Notes: generated by a model from the sequence alone, not told the origin. A DNA stretch of 64,000 nt from Acinetobacter colistiniresistens (GCF_000413935.1 NZ_KE340384.1:123638-187637); one strand, 5' to 3'; positions 1 to 8,683 are shown, numbered from the stretch's first letter. Numbers and translations: made by a program.

Positions 1-24
1 TGTTGTTGTTTCATTACTGCTCAT
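1..24 (-). CDS. Start of next prp operon gene (partial, likely 2-methylcitrate synthase)
   Basis: Only the first eight codons (M-S-S-N-E-T-T-T) are inside the window, read leftwards from an ATG at 22-24. An AAAGGA ribosome site lies about 7 nt upstream. It follows prpB on the same strand after 136 nt. In Acinetobacter the gene after prpB is normally prpC, so that identity is an inference from gene order and not from the visible residues. Confidence 0.4.
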
Positions 25-101
25 AAGATTGTCCTTTTCTGTTCTTTCTATGTGAATTATGAGTTCTAAAATCCCACTTGCGGAGCTACAACCGCTCCTC
101 A

Positions 102-147
102 CCTCCCTTTCCAAAGGGAGGGAAGTCCCCCTTTTTCAAAGGGGGAC
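102..147. repeat. Two adjacent GC-rich palindromes between prpB and the next gene
   Basis: A 9-bp inverted repeat (arm CCTCCCTTT, 102-121) is followed by a 10-bp inverted repeat (arm GTCCCCCTTT, loop TTC, 125-147) and then a G-run. They lie within an operon, and neither is followed by a clear T-tract in the minus orientation, so a mobile or repetitive intergenic unit seems likelier than a normal terminator. It could also attenuate transcription after prpB. Confidence 0.5.
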
Positions 148-160
148 TTAGGGGGATTTC

Positions 161-1045
161 TTATTTTGCTTTTTCAAACGATGCATCAAGATATTGTTCA
201 AACGCATGGTAGTTAATGCGTTCATACAGTTCTTGACGGGTTTGCATAGTGTCGACCACATTCTTTTGCGTGCCTTCTTTACGCAAGGTCTCATAAACAT
301 TTTCTGCGGCCTTGTTCATGGCACGGAATGCAGACAGTGGATAGAGCGCGATGCTGACATCGGCAGAAGCCAATTCTTCCGTAGTAAATAATGGAGTGGA
401 ACCAAATTCGGTGATATTGGCTAAAACAGGCACTTTGGTCAGATCAGCAAATTGCTTATACATAGCCAATTCAGTGATCGCTTCTGGGAACAGCATGTCT
501 GCACCCGCTTCGATATACGCCCCTGCACGGTCAATCGCAGCTTGTAAGCCTTCAACTGCAAGCGCATCGGTACGTGCCATGATCACAAAGCTGTCATCGG
601 TACGTGCATCGACCGCTGCCTTGATACGATCGACCATTTCTTGTTGAGTCACGATGGCCTTATTCGGACGGTGACCACAACGCTTGGCACCGACTTGGTC
701 TTCGATATGCATCGCAGCAGCACCAAATTTGATCATCGACTTGGTAGTACGTGCAATATTAAACGCAGAAGCACCGAAACCTGTGTCGACATCGACCAAT
801 AATGGTAGATCACAGACATCGGTAATACGGCGTACATCGGTCAATACATCATCAAGGTTACTGATGCCTAAATCAGGTAAACCCAAAGAACCTGCGGCCA
901 CACCGCCACCAGACAAATAGATCGCCTTGTAACCTGCGCGTTTTGCCAATAATGCATGGTTGGCATTGATCGCACCCACCACTTGTAATGGTTTTTCATT
1001 TGCGACCGCGTCGCGGAATAGCTGACCAGCAGACTGTTTAGCCAT
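161..1045 (-). CDS. prpB: Methylisocitrate lyase
   Basis: Cleaves 2-methylisocitrate to pyruvate and succinate, the last step of the 2-methylcitrate cycle for propionyl-CoA, in the cytoplasm. The protein is 294 aa, usual for PrpB, and carries the isocitrate lyase/PEP mutase signature KRCGH at about residues 121-125 with the catalytic Cys123. Metal-binding acidic residues are visible in VDVDTGFG near 84-91. The start at MAKQ is chosen because AAGGAGAA lies about 8 nt upstream; a longer reading frame has no such site. It overlaps the end of the upstream GntR gene by 8 nt, so the two are translationally coupled. Expression is probably controlled by that GntR protein. Confidence 0.95.
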   Translation of the reverse strand: MAKQSAGQLFRDAVANEKPLQVVGAINANHALLAKRAGYKAIYLSGGGVAAGSLGLPDLGISNLDDVLTDVRRITDVCDLPLLVDVDTGFGASAFNIARTTKSMIKFGAAAMHIEDQVGAKRCGHRPNKAIVTQQEMVDRIKAAVDARTDDSFVIMARTDALAVEGLQAAIDRAGAYIEAGADMLFPEAITELAMYKQFADLTKVPVLANITEFGSTPLFTTEELASADVSIALYPLSAFRAMNKAAENVYETLRKEGTQKNVVDTMQTRQELYERINYHAFEQYLDASFEKAK

Positions 1046-1748
1046 GTTGTTGTTCTCCTTGATTTTGCAGCAATGTTTGCTCAACAATTTTGTAGGATGC
1101 ATTGATGTGACGGTGCATCAGCATTTCGGCAAGCTCACCGTCACCTTCAGCAATCGCATCTAATATGCGGATATGTTCATCCCAAGCTTTGCTCGGGCGA
1201 TCTGGGGTATTTGAAAACTGGATGCGATACATCCGGATGAGGTGATAGAGCTCATCGCATAACATTTTTTCTAAGGTTTTATTGCCACTGCTTTTGATAA
1301 TGCAGTAATGGAAATCGTCTTGGCCTTCTTGCAGATAGTAGCCTTTGCCTGCTTTAAAGTTTTCATCCTCGGCATGCATCCGCAATACATCACGTAAGGC
1401 CAGAATCTGTTTTTTATCAATATGCTGTGCAGCGAGTTTACAAGCCAAACCTTCTAAAGAAGCACGAATTTGATACAGCTCTTGAAACTGTTGCAGTGAA
1501 AGCGAGACTACCCTCGCACCGACATGCGCAGTTCGCTCCACCAGTTTCTGCCCTTCCAGACGGTGAATCGCTTCACGTAAAGGCCCTCGACTGATGCCAT
1601 ATATCCGTGCCAATTCAGGTTCTGAAATCTTGCTGCCCGCAGGAATATGTCCTAATACAATTGCCGACTGAATTTGCTTAAATACGTGTTCCGTCAGGGT
1701 CATTCCCTGACTGGTGCTGAGGGCTTGAGGAACAAGGGTATCTTGCAT
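1038..1748 (-). CDS. GntR-family (FCD) regulator of the propionate operon
   Basis: DNA-binding repressor of about 236 aa. The N-terminal winged helix-turn-helix is at roughly residues 20-85 (TEHVFKQIQSAIVLGHIPAG, then SRGPLREAIHRLEGQ). It is followed by an all-helical FCD ligand domain with metal-ligand-type residues such as the His of DDFHYCI and a late HRHI. It is the first gene before prpB and overlaps it by 8 nt. A perfect palindrome ATTGTCGACAAT touches the chosen start codon (1749-1760), with further copies upstream, which points to autoregulation. The start is uncertain: the ribosome site would lie inside or beside the operator. The effector is likely a 2-methylcitrate cycle intermediate, by inference. 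Confidence 0.85.
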   Translation of the reverse strand: MQDTLVPQALSTSQGMTLTEHVFKQIQSAIVLGHIPAGSKISEPELARIYGISRGPLREAIHRLEGQKLVERTAHVGARVVSLSLQQFQELYQIRASLEGLACKLAAQHIDKKQILALRDVLRMHAEDENFKAGKGYYLQEGQDDFHYCIIKSSGNKTLEKMLCDELYHLIRMYRIQFSNTPDRPSKAWDEHIRILDAIAEGDGELAEMLMHRHINASYKIVEQTLLQNQGEQQHG

Positions 1749-1760
1749 ATTGTCGACAAT
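1749..1760. promoter_or_regulatory. GntR operator copy 1
   Basis: Perfect 12-bp palindrome ATTGTCGACAAT directly against the ATG of the GntR gene. A protein bound here would block translation initiation signals or transcription of the gntR-prpB operon. The family commonly binds short palindromes of this type. Confidence 0.6.
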
Positions 1761-1811
1761 CTCTACAATTTTTATGATTTTATAACCAGATAAAAGAAAA
1801 AATGCAATAGG

Positions 1812-1823
1812 ATTGTCGACAAT
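1812..1823. promoter_or_regulatory. GntR operator copy 2
   Basis: A second identical ATTGTCGACAAT, 63 bp (about six helical turns) from copy 1, in the leader/promoter of the GntR-prpB operon. The spacing on one face of the helix suits cooperative binding. Confidence 0.6.
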
Positions 1824-2014
1824 AAGTCTGACTGGTGCTGCCAATTCGACTAGCGAGATATAACCAAATTGCTGATCAAAACACTTGCAAAAACCCAAAA
1901 TAAAAGCAAATAAAACAAAATGTTAATAGTATTTATACTCATTATTCAACCCTGCGCTTTGATCGACTGGGCGGCCTGATACATTTAATACTACGACCAT
2001 GGTATGACAGCTTG

Positions 2015-2026
2015 ATTGTAGACAAT
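2015..2026. promoter_or_regulatory. GntR operator copy 3 (one-base variant)
   Basis: ATTGTAGACAAT, one base away from the perfect palindrome, in the gntR-tyrB intergenic region and 203 bp from copy 2. It may form a loop with the other two sites or extend control towards tyrB. The rest of the 1749-2201 gap shows no gene. Confidence 0.5.
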
Positions 2027-2201
2027 CTTTATAATCACCGCATGGCGACAAATTTTGTAAGTAAATACTGCACCAAAATGTAAATAACAGCGTGCTTCAT
2101 GCAGTCTTTATTGATACATTATTGGACATCAAAGGTTCCGCTCCTGAAGCGCCAACCTCTCCAGACATCTATGCACTTTGTTGAAGAAAAGGACATTGTT
2201 A

Positions 2202-3416
2202 ATGTTTCAACATATCCCACCTTATGCAGGCGATCCGATCCTTTCATTGATGGAACAGTTCAATGCTGATCCACGTGCTGAAAAGGTCAACCTCAGTATT
2301 GGTTTGTACTATAACGAAGACAGTATTGTTCCTCAGCTTGATACCATTATCGAAGCACAAAAACGTATTGCACCTAAAAACACGCAAACCAAGCTTTATT
2401 TACCAATGGAAGGTTTCAAACCTTATCGTGATGCGATTCAAGCCTTATTGTTTGGTGCCAACAGCCCTGCAATTCAACAAGGTCGTGTTGCAACAATTCA
2501 AACGTTGGGTGGTTCTGGTGCATTAAAAGTCGGTGCAGACTTCTTAAAAACCTACTTCCCAAATTCAGAAGTTTGGGTCAGCCAACCAACTTGGGATAAC
2601 CACGTTGCGATCTTCAATGGTGCTGGTATCAAGAGCAACTTCTACCCATACTTCGATGCTGAAACACGTGGCGTTGATTTTGATGGGATGTTGTCTACTT
2701 TAAAAACATTGCCAGAACAAAGCATTGTGTTATTGCATCCATGCTGCCATAACCCAACAGGCGCAGACTTGAACCCAGCACAATGGGATCAAGTGATTGT
2801 GGTATTAAAAGAGCGTAACCTGATTCCATTCCTCGACATCGCGTATCAAGGTTTTGGCGATGGTATGGAACAAGATGCTTATGCCATCCGTGCCCTAGAC
2901 CAAGCAGGTCTGAACTTTATTGTCAGCAACTCGTTCTCAAAAATCTTCTCACTTTACGGTGAGCGTGTTGGCGGTCTGACTTTCGTATGTGACGATGCTG
3001 AAGCAGCAAAATGCACATTCGGTCAGTTGAAAGCAACAGTACGTCGTATCTACTCTAGCCCGCCAACAACAGGTGCATGGTTGGTTGATCAAGTGTTAAA
3101 TGACGCTGATCTCAATCAACAATGGCAAGGCGAAGTGAAAGAGATGCGTGAACGTATTATCAAAATGCGTAGCATCTTAAAAGATGAGCTAACTAAAGCC
3201 CTTCCTGAACGTGACTTTAGCTACCTTGTGAATCAAAAAGGTATGTTCAGTTATACAGGTTTAACCGCTGAGCAAGTGGACATTCTTCGTGAAGAATATG
3301 CAATCTACTTGGTACGCAGTGGTCGTATCTGTGTTGCAGGCCTGAACATGAACAACGTATACAAAGTTGCCAAAGCAGTGGCTGAAGTTTTAGCAAAATC
3401 TGCTGCAACCGCTTAA
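2202..3416 (+). CDS. tyrB: Aromatic amino acid aminotransferase
   Basis: PLP-dependent class I aminotransferase of 404 aa that moves amino groups between aromatic amino acids (and probably aspartate) and 2-oxoglutarate. Visible family marks are SQPTWDNH, HPCCHNPTGADL (the Asn that contacts PLP), and SNSFSKIFSLYGERVGG with the Schiff-base lysine near residue 250. The ATG of MFQHIPPYAGDP is chosen because AAAGGA lies about 9 nt upstream; an upstream TTG in frame is less likely. It is a single gene with its own promoter, divergent from the GntR gene and convergent with dld. Its terminator is split by an insertion sequence. Confidence 0.93.
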   Translation: MFQHIPPYAGDPILSLMEQFNADPRAEKVNLSIGLYYNEDSIVPQLDTIIEAQKRIAPKNTQTKLYLPMEGFKPYRDAIQALLFGANSPAIQQGRVATIQTLGGSGALKVGADFLKTYFPNSEVWVSQPTWDNHVAIFNGAGIKSNFYPYFDAETRGVDFDGMLSTLKTLPEQSIVLLHPCCHNPTGADLNPAQWDQVIVVLKERNLIPFLDIAYQGFGDGMEQDAYAIRALDQAGLNFIVSNSFSKIFSLYGERVGGLTFVCDDAEAAKCTFGQLKATVRRIYSSPPTTGAWLVDQVLNDADLNQQWQGEVKEMRERIIKMRSILKDELTKALPERDFSYLVNQKGMFSYTGLTAEQVDILREEYAIYLVRSGRICVAGLNMNNVYKVAKAVAEVLAKSAATA

Positions 3417-3478
3417 GTTGTTACGATTAAAAAAGGCGCTTGAAGCCACTACTGTCCCATAGTTTGCTTTAAATAAAA

Positions 3479-3547
3479 AAAACCTGAGTCTAAATAGTTA
3501 AAATATGAGTGCAAACAAACACTTTAACTATAAAGGAGTCAGGTTTT
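3479..3547 (+). promoter_or_regulatory. Transposase leader hairpin covering the ribosome site
   Basis: Arms 3479-3502 and 3523-3547 can pair as two 9-bp helices (AAAACCTGA and ATAGTTAAA with their complements) separated by an internal loop that holds the AAAGGAG ribosome site next to the TTG start. Transcripts entering from outside the element would contain both arms, which would reduce transposase translation. Such protection is established for IS10 and IS50; here it is inferred from the sequence. Confidence 0.55.
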
Positions 3548-4700
3548 GTCACATCAGAATACCGTATTTCATCAATTACTCAAACCCATTCTAAGACAAG
3601 ATTTTGAACGTCTGGCTAAACTACACCACTCTGGGCAAAAATTAAGATCAGCCACCCGCTGGGATCAGTTTGTTGCTATATTGATGTCCCAACTTTCTTG
3701 TCGGCAAAGCTTAAGAGACATTCAATCCAATCTCGAATCCCAGCAGGAAAAGCTCTATCATCTTGGCGCGAAGAGAATTGCGCGAAGCACCTTAGCAAGA
3801 CTCAACGAAGAACAGCCCGCCAGCCTGTATCAGCAATTGTTCACACAGCTGCTTCAGCGCTGTGAAAACTCTAAAACTGCACATAAATTTAGATTCAAAA
3901 ATCCGCTGTATTCACTAGATGCCAGTCATATTGATCTTTCACTGTCATTGTGCGCATGGGCAAAAGTGCATGAATCCAAAGCCAGTATTAAACTCAGTGT
4001 TGGCTTAAATCACAGCAATACCATTCCTGAATTTGTAGCGCTTGGGGATGGTATTGAAAATGATATGGTGCAAGGCAGAGCATTTAAATTTCCTGCTGGC
4101 AGCATTATCGTCTTTGATAAAGGATATGTTGATTATCAATGGTTTGCTCAGTTGACACTTCAGAACGTCAGCTTTGTAACCCGGCTACGCCCAAAGACAG
4201 TTTATCAAGTTAAATCAAGCCGCAGCGTATTAGAGACTAAAGGGATTATTGCGGATGAATGTATTGAATTGAGCAGTGCGCATGCCAAGAAAAGAGGCGC
4301 ACCTGAATTATTAAGACGTATAGAGTTTTATGATACAGATAAGAAAAGAACATTCGAATTTCTGAGCAACAACTTTCATCTGGCAGCATCCACCATTGCT
4401 GCAATTTATAAAGATCGCTGGAAGATTGAGTTATTCTTTAAAGCCATCAAGCAGAATTTAAAACTGAAGTCATTTCTAGGTCGAAGCCGCAATGCGATAC
4501 AAACGCAAATATGGATTGCATTAATTGCCTATTTGCTGGTGAACTTCGCTAAACACATGGCACAAGAAGGATGGAGTGTTCAGCGTTTACTGAGAATTAT
4601 TCAGGTCAATTTATTTGAAAGGAAACTTTTAAGGTCACTCTTTGTGCCTGATAAAAAATGGCGAAAACAAGAAGAACCTCAATTGAGGTTCTTCTTGTGA
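3546..4700 (+). CDS. IS4-family-like transposase
   Basis: DDE transposase of 384 aa. The first catalytic Asp is likely in SLDASHIDLS (about residue 123), the second in IIVFDKGYVDYQWF (about 195), and the C-terminal YREK-like region reads YKDRWKIELFFKAIKQNLK (about 290-305, with the catalytic Glu). A TTG start is used after AAAGGAG at good spacing. The frame is complete and runs into a 30-bp perfect palindrome at its 3' end. The exact IS name was not assigned. Confidence 0.9.
   Translation: MSHQNTVFHQLLKPILRQDFERLAKLHHSGQKLRSATRWDQFVAILMSQLSCRQSLRDIQSNLESQQEKLYHLGAKRIARSTLARLNEEQPASLYQQLFTQLLQRCENSKTAHKFRFKNPLYSLDASHIDLSLSLCAWAKVHESKASIKLSVGLNHSNTIPEFVALGDGIENDMVQGRAFKFPAGSIIVFDKGYVDYQWFAQLTLQNVSFVTRLRPKTVYQVKSSRSVLETKGIIADECIELSSAHAKKRGAPELLRRIEFYDTDKKRTFEFLSNNFHLAASTIAAIYKDRWKIELFFKAIKQNLKLKSFLGRSRNAIQTQIWIALIAYLLVNFAKHMAQEGWSVQRLLRIIQVNLFERKLLRSLFVPDKKWRKQEEPQLRFFL
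4668..4697. terminator. 30-bp perfect palindrome at the end of the transposase gene
   Basis: Perfect inverted repeat with 15-bp arms (right arm TTGAGGTTCTTCTTG) that encodes the last residues of the transposase and ends just before its TGA. There is no separate T-run beyond it, but it can form a strong bidirectional hairpin. It could stop transcripts coming out of or into the element. Confidence 0.5.
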
Positions 4701-4757
4701 TATTTGTGGGACAGCAGTGGCTTGAAGCGCCTTTTTTATTGCCTGTTTTATTTAAAG

Positions 4758-6464
4758 TCAGGACTTGGCCTTGCCCCAATACTTCAATTTAGAAGTGTGC
4801 CCAATCCCGACATTAAAACAATTATTCGGATCAAGTTTCTGGTAGAAATTGGCCAATGCAGGCTTGGCAATATATAAATGACCGACATTATGCTCGGCTG
4901 GATATTCAGCACGGCGTGCATCCAACAAATGCCACATCTGATGTTCCATCGCTAAAGGATCATTGCCTTTTTTAAGAATGTAATCCTGATGAAAGACATG
5001 ACAGAAAAAGTGCCCATAATAGAGCTTATGTATGATCTGTTGTTCCATTTCCACAGGCAATTGCTCGACCCATTCACGATCATTGCGGCGTAAAGCGATG
5101 TCTAGTGCCACAATATCTTCAACCTCATCCCGATGGGTATCACGATAACGAATTGCGGCACCTGCCACGGCAAAACGATGCAAAAAGGCTTTACGCCCTT
5201 CATCCGCATCGCAAAGGAAGAAATTACCTGAGGTATGCACTGCAAAATAGTCTTGTAAAAATTGCTCGGTCTGGGCTTTGCAATTATTTTCAACGCGTAA
5301 CATCAGATGATGTTCATAACGATCACGATATTCGGTCATCCGTTTGGGTAAATGACTCGGTAACAAGGCCGTGACCGCTTGTAAAAGATGATCGGTCAGC
5401 CCTTTGATTTTAAATTTTTCTAAAAAGCCATCGACCTTGTCTTTCAGTGCAAAAGCTTTCGGTACATTGGCTGTACCAAATTTCTCAATAAACAAGAAGG
5501 TATCTTTGCCATATTTTTCGCCAATATGATAAGCATCGCGGTGAATATATTCCCCTGCAATCGGCAAGCTTGGCAATGAAGTCAGTAAATAACGACGAAT
5601 CGCGGTTAGATCATCGGCATCATTTGTACCAATATAAAATACACTGCTCTCTACCTTCTCGTAGGTATCCAGACGCACTGCAAATACGCAAACTTTTCCT
5701 GCCGAACCTGAGGCTTCAAACAAACGTGATGGATCGGCATTAAAACGTGCAGGGCTATCGGCATCGACTTGGGTGACATCTTGGGCATAACGCTGATCGG
5801 ATGCCTGTTTTTCTGCATCATCCAAAATATCTGTGGCTTGATATTGCTGCTGCTCTAAACGGGTCAGGATTTCTTCTGGCGTTGCGCCCAAGTTCACACC
5901 CAGATGATTCACCAATTCCAGCTGACCTTGGGCATTGACCTGCGCATATAGTGCCAACTCCGTATAAGCAGGCCCACGGCGTACCAAGGCACCACCTGAA
6001 TTGTTACACACCCCACCCAATACCGAAGCACCAATGCAGGAAGAACCAATCACCGAATGTGGTTCACGATCATAGCCTTTCAGGATTTGTTCCAGATTGT
6101 CCAAGGTCGCCCCTGGTAAACAAATTACCTGCTGACCCTCATGAATCACTTGAATGCCTTTTAAACGGCGCGTACTCATCACCAACACAGGGCGGTCATA
6201 ATCATCACCATAGGGGGTTGAACCACCCGTCAGCCCCGTATTGGCCGCTTGCATAATGACGATACAATCCGCGTCAATTGCCGCTTGCAGCACCTGCCAT
6301 TGTTCCAGCAAGGTGCCAGGGATCACCACTGCAAACACTTTACCCTCACCAAAACGACGACCTTGCCGATACTGGCGGGTACTTTGATCATCGCTCAGTA
6401 CATGTTGCCGCCCAACAATCTGCTGTAAACGACCAATCACTGCTTTGGGAGAAAATATTTGCAT
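4758..6464 (-). CDS. dld: Quinone-dependent D-lactate dehydrogenase
   Basis: FAD flavoprotein of 568 aa that oxidises D-lactate to pyruvate and passes electrons to the quinone pool at the inner membrane. The N-terminal FAD_binding_4 region shows VVIPGTLLEQWQVLQAA, NTGLTGGSTPYG and GSSCIGASVLGGVCNNSGGA (about residues 45-160). The C-terminal half matches the membrane-binding Dld domain by overall length and the GRNDREW/HHLMLRVEN-type segments. It is last in the lactate cluster, separated from lldD by about 315 bp, and convergent with tyrB; the shared terminator downstream is broken by the IS. Confidence 0.93.
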   Translation of the reverse strand: MQIFSPKAVIGRLQQIVGRQHVLSDDQSTRQYRQGRRFGEGKVFAVVIPGTLLEQWQVLQAAIDADCIVIMQAANTGLTGGSTPYGDDYDRPVLVMSTRRLKGIQVIHEGQQVICLPGATLDNLEQILKGYDREPHSVIGSSCIGASVLGGVCNNSGGALVRRGPAYTELALYAQVNAQGQLELVNHLGVNLGATPEEILTRLEQQQYQATDILDDAEKQASDQRYAQDVTQVDADSPARFNADPSRLFEASGSAGKVCVFAVRLDTYEKVESSVFYIGTNDADDLTAIRRYLLTSLPSLPIAGEYIHRDAYHIGEKYGKDTFLFIEKFGTANVPKAFALKDKVDGFLEKFKIKGLTDHLLQAVTALLPSHLPKRMTEYRDRYEHHLMLRVENNCKAQTEQFLQDYFAVHTSGNFFLCDADEGRKAFLHRFAVAGAAIRYRDTHRDEVEDIVALDIALRRNDREWVEQLPVEMEQQIIHKLYYGHFFCHVFHQDYILKKGNDPLAMEHQMWHLLDARRAEYPAEHNVGHLYIAKPALANFYQKLDPNNCFNVGIGHTSKLKYWGKAKS

Positions 6465-6548
6465 GATGGCTCCTTTGGATCATCCATTTATAAAACTAGA
6501 CCAACACGGCAGAATCTTAGTATTTGTCATTCGAGTAGCTCATTCTTC

Positions 6549-6778
6549 AATATGAATCAGCCCTGTATTTAATATCACGGTTGGCGGCAAGGATGCCGCC
6601 TATTCCGATGCGGTAGCAGGGAAGTACTGTCATCTGAATAGAGGATTTTTGGTTACTTTTAATCCTTCAAAAGTGACAAACACCTCTACACAAGAAACAG
6701 GCAAGTCAACCAATGATGAGGCCGTGCCTAAAGCGGAGATCATAGCTTTATCTCGCTTGAAATACGTCAGGCCTACCC
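6549..6778. repeat. REP-like intergenic sequence between lldD and dld
   Basis: The 6465-6779 gap holds no convincing gene. It contains a 7-bp hairpin GGCGGCA/TGCCGCC (6583-6600) and a weaker TTACTTTT/AAAAGTGA pair near 6653-6671. A related TTACTTTTG/CAAAAGTAA palindrome occurs at about 54754-54779, so the region may be a decayed copy of a genome repeat. A short plus-strand frame here has no ribosome site and overlaps lldD. Confidence 0.35.
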
Positions 6779-6779
6779 G

Positions 6780-7931
6780 CTACACACCCAATTTACTTGC
6801 CTGTACCAAACAATCCGCATTAATCTCCTGAATCGACTTAGCCCCTGTTAAGGTCATCGCCACACGCATTTCCTTCTCAATCAAATCCAGCAAATTCGAT
6901 ACCCCTTGCCCACCTGCTGCCGCCAAGGCATAAACAAAGGCACGGCCCAATAACACCGTATCCGCCCCAAGTGCCAACATCCGCACCACATCCAGACCAT
7001 TACGAATACCTGAATCTGCCAAAATTGCCAGATCACCCTTCACCGCATCAGCTATCGCAGGCAAAGCCCGTGCAGAAGACAGCACCCCATCCAGTTGCCG
7101 CCCACCATGATTGGAGACCACGATGCCATCGGCACCAAAACGCACTGCATCTTTGGCATCTTCAGGATCCAGAATGCCCTTAATCACCATCGGGCCATCC
7201 CAAAACTCACGAATCCACTCCAGATCTTTCCATGAAATCGACGGATCGAAATTAGAACCCAGCCAGCCGATATAATCTTCAAGCCCAGTCGGTTTACCTA
7301 AGTATTTCGAGATATTGCCCAAGTCATGCGGACGACCACACATCCCGACATTCCATGCCCAATGCGGATGAAACATAGACTGCATATAACGACGCATCGC
7401 CGCATTTGGACCACTCATACCTGAATGCGCATCGCGATAGCGCGCACCCGGCACTGGCATATCCACGGTAAACACTAGTGTTGAACAACCTGCCGCCTTG
7501 GCACGTTCCAAGGCATTACGCATAAAGCCACGATCACGCAACACATAGAGCTGGAACCACATTGGACGCTGAATTGCAGGTGCAACTTCCTCAATCGGAC
7601 AGACTGAAACCGTCGATAAGGTAAATGGAATCCCTTTTTGATCTGCTGCCACTGCCGCCTGAACTTCACCGCGACGTGCGTACATACCGGTTAAACCCAC
7701 AGGTGCCAATGCCACAGGCATCGACAAGGTTTCATTAAACAGTTTGGTTTCCAGACTCAATGCCGACATATCATTCAGCACCCGTTGACGCAGGGCGATA
7801 TCAGAAAGATCCTGCACATTGCGCTTTAAGGTATGTTCTGAATAGGCACCACCGTCGATATAGTGAAATAAAAAGGGCGGTAGCCGACGCTGTGCCGCAG
7901 CACGATAATCATTGCCAGAAGAAATAATCAT
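6780..7931 (-). CDS. lldD: FMN-dependent L-lactate dehydrogenase
   Basis: Oxidises L-lactate to pyruvate and feeds the respiratory chain. The protein is 383 aa, a full-length FMN_dh TIM barrel. Visible residues include the active-site signature SNHGGRQLDG with catalytic His275, the flavin-stabilising Lys251 in VIKGI, FQLYVLRDR near 126-134, and the late ADSGIRNGLDVV and LGADTVLLGRAF phosphate-binding loops. The start ATG overlaps the lldR stop by 4 nt, so lldR and lldD are translationally coupled in the lldP-lldR-lldD-dld cluster. Confidence 0.96.
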   Translation of the reverse strand: MIISSGNDYRAAAQRRLPPFLFHYIDGGAYSEHTLKRNVQDLSDIALRQRVLNDMSALSLETKLFNETLSMPVALAPVGLTGMYARRGEVQAAVAADQKGIPFTLSTVSVCPIEEVAPAIQRPMWFQLYVLRDRGFMRNALERAKAAGCSTLVFTVDMPVPGARYRDAHSGMSGPNAAMRRYMQSMFHPHWAWNVGMCGRPHDLGNISKYLGKPTGLEDYIGWLGSNFDPSISWKDLEWIREFWDGPMVIKGILDPEDAKDAVRFGADGIVVSNHGGRQLDGVLSSARALPAIADAVKGDLAILADSGIRNGLDVVRMLALGADTVLLGRAFVYALAAAGGQGVSNLLDLIEKEMRVAMTLTGAKSIQEINADCLVQASKLGV

Positions 7932-8683
7932 TTTGAGTCCACTCTCGTTAAACGTGTTGCACGTTTCTGGCGCGCTTCATCTTCGCCCAGAGCACGTACA
8001 TGATTAATCACAAATTCAATATGCCCACACACCGCTTGGCGTGCAGCTTCGGGATCTTGACGATCAATCGCATCCATCACCTGAAAATGCTGCTCGCTGA
8101 GCAAGTCACCATTGACAGGGTGGTTATAAACTTTGTTACGCCCAAGCAAGACGTTGTATTGCAGCAAGTCAAACAGACTACGCATCATTTGGATCAGCAC
8201 AATATTGTGTGAAGCCTCGGCAATCGCCAGATGAAATTCTGCATCCGCCACCGCCGCTCGAGCTGAATCGCCTGCATTTTGATAACGGCTGATCTCATCA
8301 AAACAATGATGAATTTTGGCACGGTCTTCAGCAGTTGAACGCAATGCGGCGTACCATGCCGTGCCGCCTTCAAGCAACAAACGCGCTTCCTGTACATCAA
8401 AGCGGTACAGTGGATCTTCTTCAATCAAATGACTGATCGGATTGACGATGAGCTGTTGCGGCCACTGCTCGGGTAATTGTTGGATATAGGTCCCATCACC
8501 ACGGCGGCTACTGAGCACGCCCTGACTATTCAACTGTTGGATCGCTTCACGCAAGGATGGACGAGATACGCCCAAGCTGGTCGCCAGTTGACGCTCGGCA
8601 GGTAAGCGATCACCTTGTTTCATCTGGCGTTGCTCAATGAGTGCCTGTAATTTCATGACCACTTGATCGGAGATTCTCATCAC
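7928..8683 (-). CDS. lldR: GntR-family (FadR/FCD) lactate regulator
   Basis: Repressor of 251 aa controlling lactate use. The N-terminal winged helix contains RLPAERQLATSLGVSRPSLREAIQQL (about 22-47), and the C-terminal FCD domain includes DAEFHLAIAEASHN and a late VCGHIEFV with likely metal-ligand histidines. It sits between the permease (16 nt upstream) and lldD (4-nt overlap). Two palindromes of the PdhR/LldR type precede lldP and are its probable operators. Derepression by lactate is known for the E. coli protein and inferred here. Confidence 0.93.
   Translation of the reverse strand: MMRISDQVVMKLQALIEQRQMKQGDRLPAERQLATSLGVSRPSLREAIQQLNSQGVLSSRRGDGTYIQQLPEQWPQQLIVNPISHLIEEDPLYRFDVQEARLLLEGGTAWYAALRSTAEDRAKIHHCFDEISRYQNAGDSARAAVADAEFHLAIAEASHNIVLIQMMRSLFDLLQYNVLLGRNKVYNHPVNGDLLSEQHFQVMDAIDRQDPEAARQAVCGHIEFVINHVRALGEDEARQKRATRLTRVDSK

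Larger units (their letters stand above)
3447..4719 (+). mobile_element. IS4-family-like insertion sequence, 1273 bp, intact
   Basis: The ends form an inverted repeat: left CACTACTGTCCCA, right end read inwards CACTGCTGTCCCA (12 of 13 match). The element is flanked by a 9-bp direct repeat GCTTGAAGC at 3438-3446 and 4720-4728, as expected for an IS4-type insertion. It carries one intact transposase gene. Removing the element and one repeat copy restores a perfect palindrome of the form AAAAAAGGCGCTT-G-AAGCGCCTTTTTT, so the target was a transcription terminator. The intact target repeats suggest a fairly recent insertion. Confidence 0.9.

Noticed and set aside
6649..6831. 60-aa plus-strand frame between lldD and dld
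   Set aside because: No ribosome site, no motif, overlaps the lldD 3' end and lies in repeat-like sequence.
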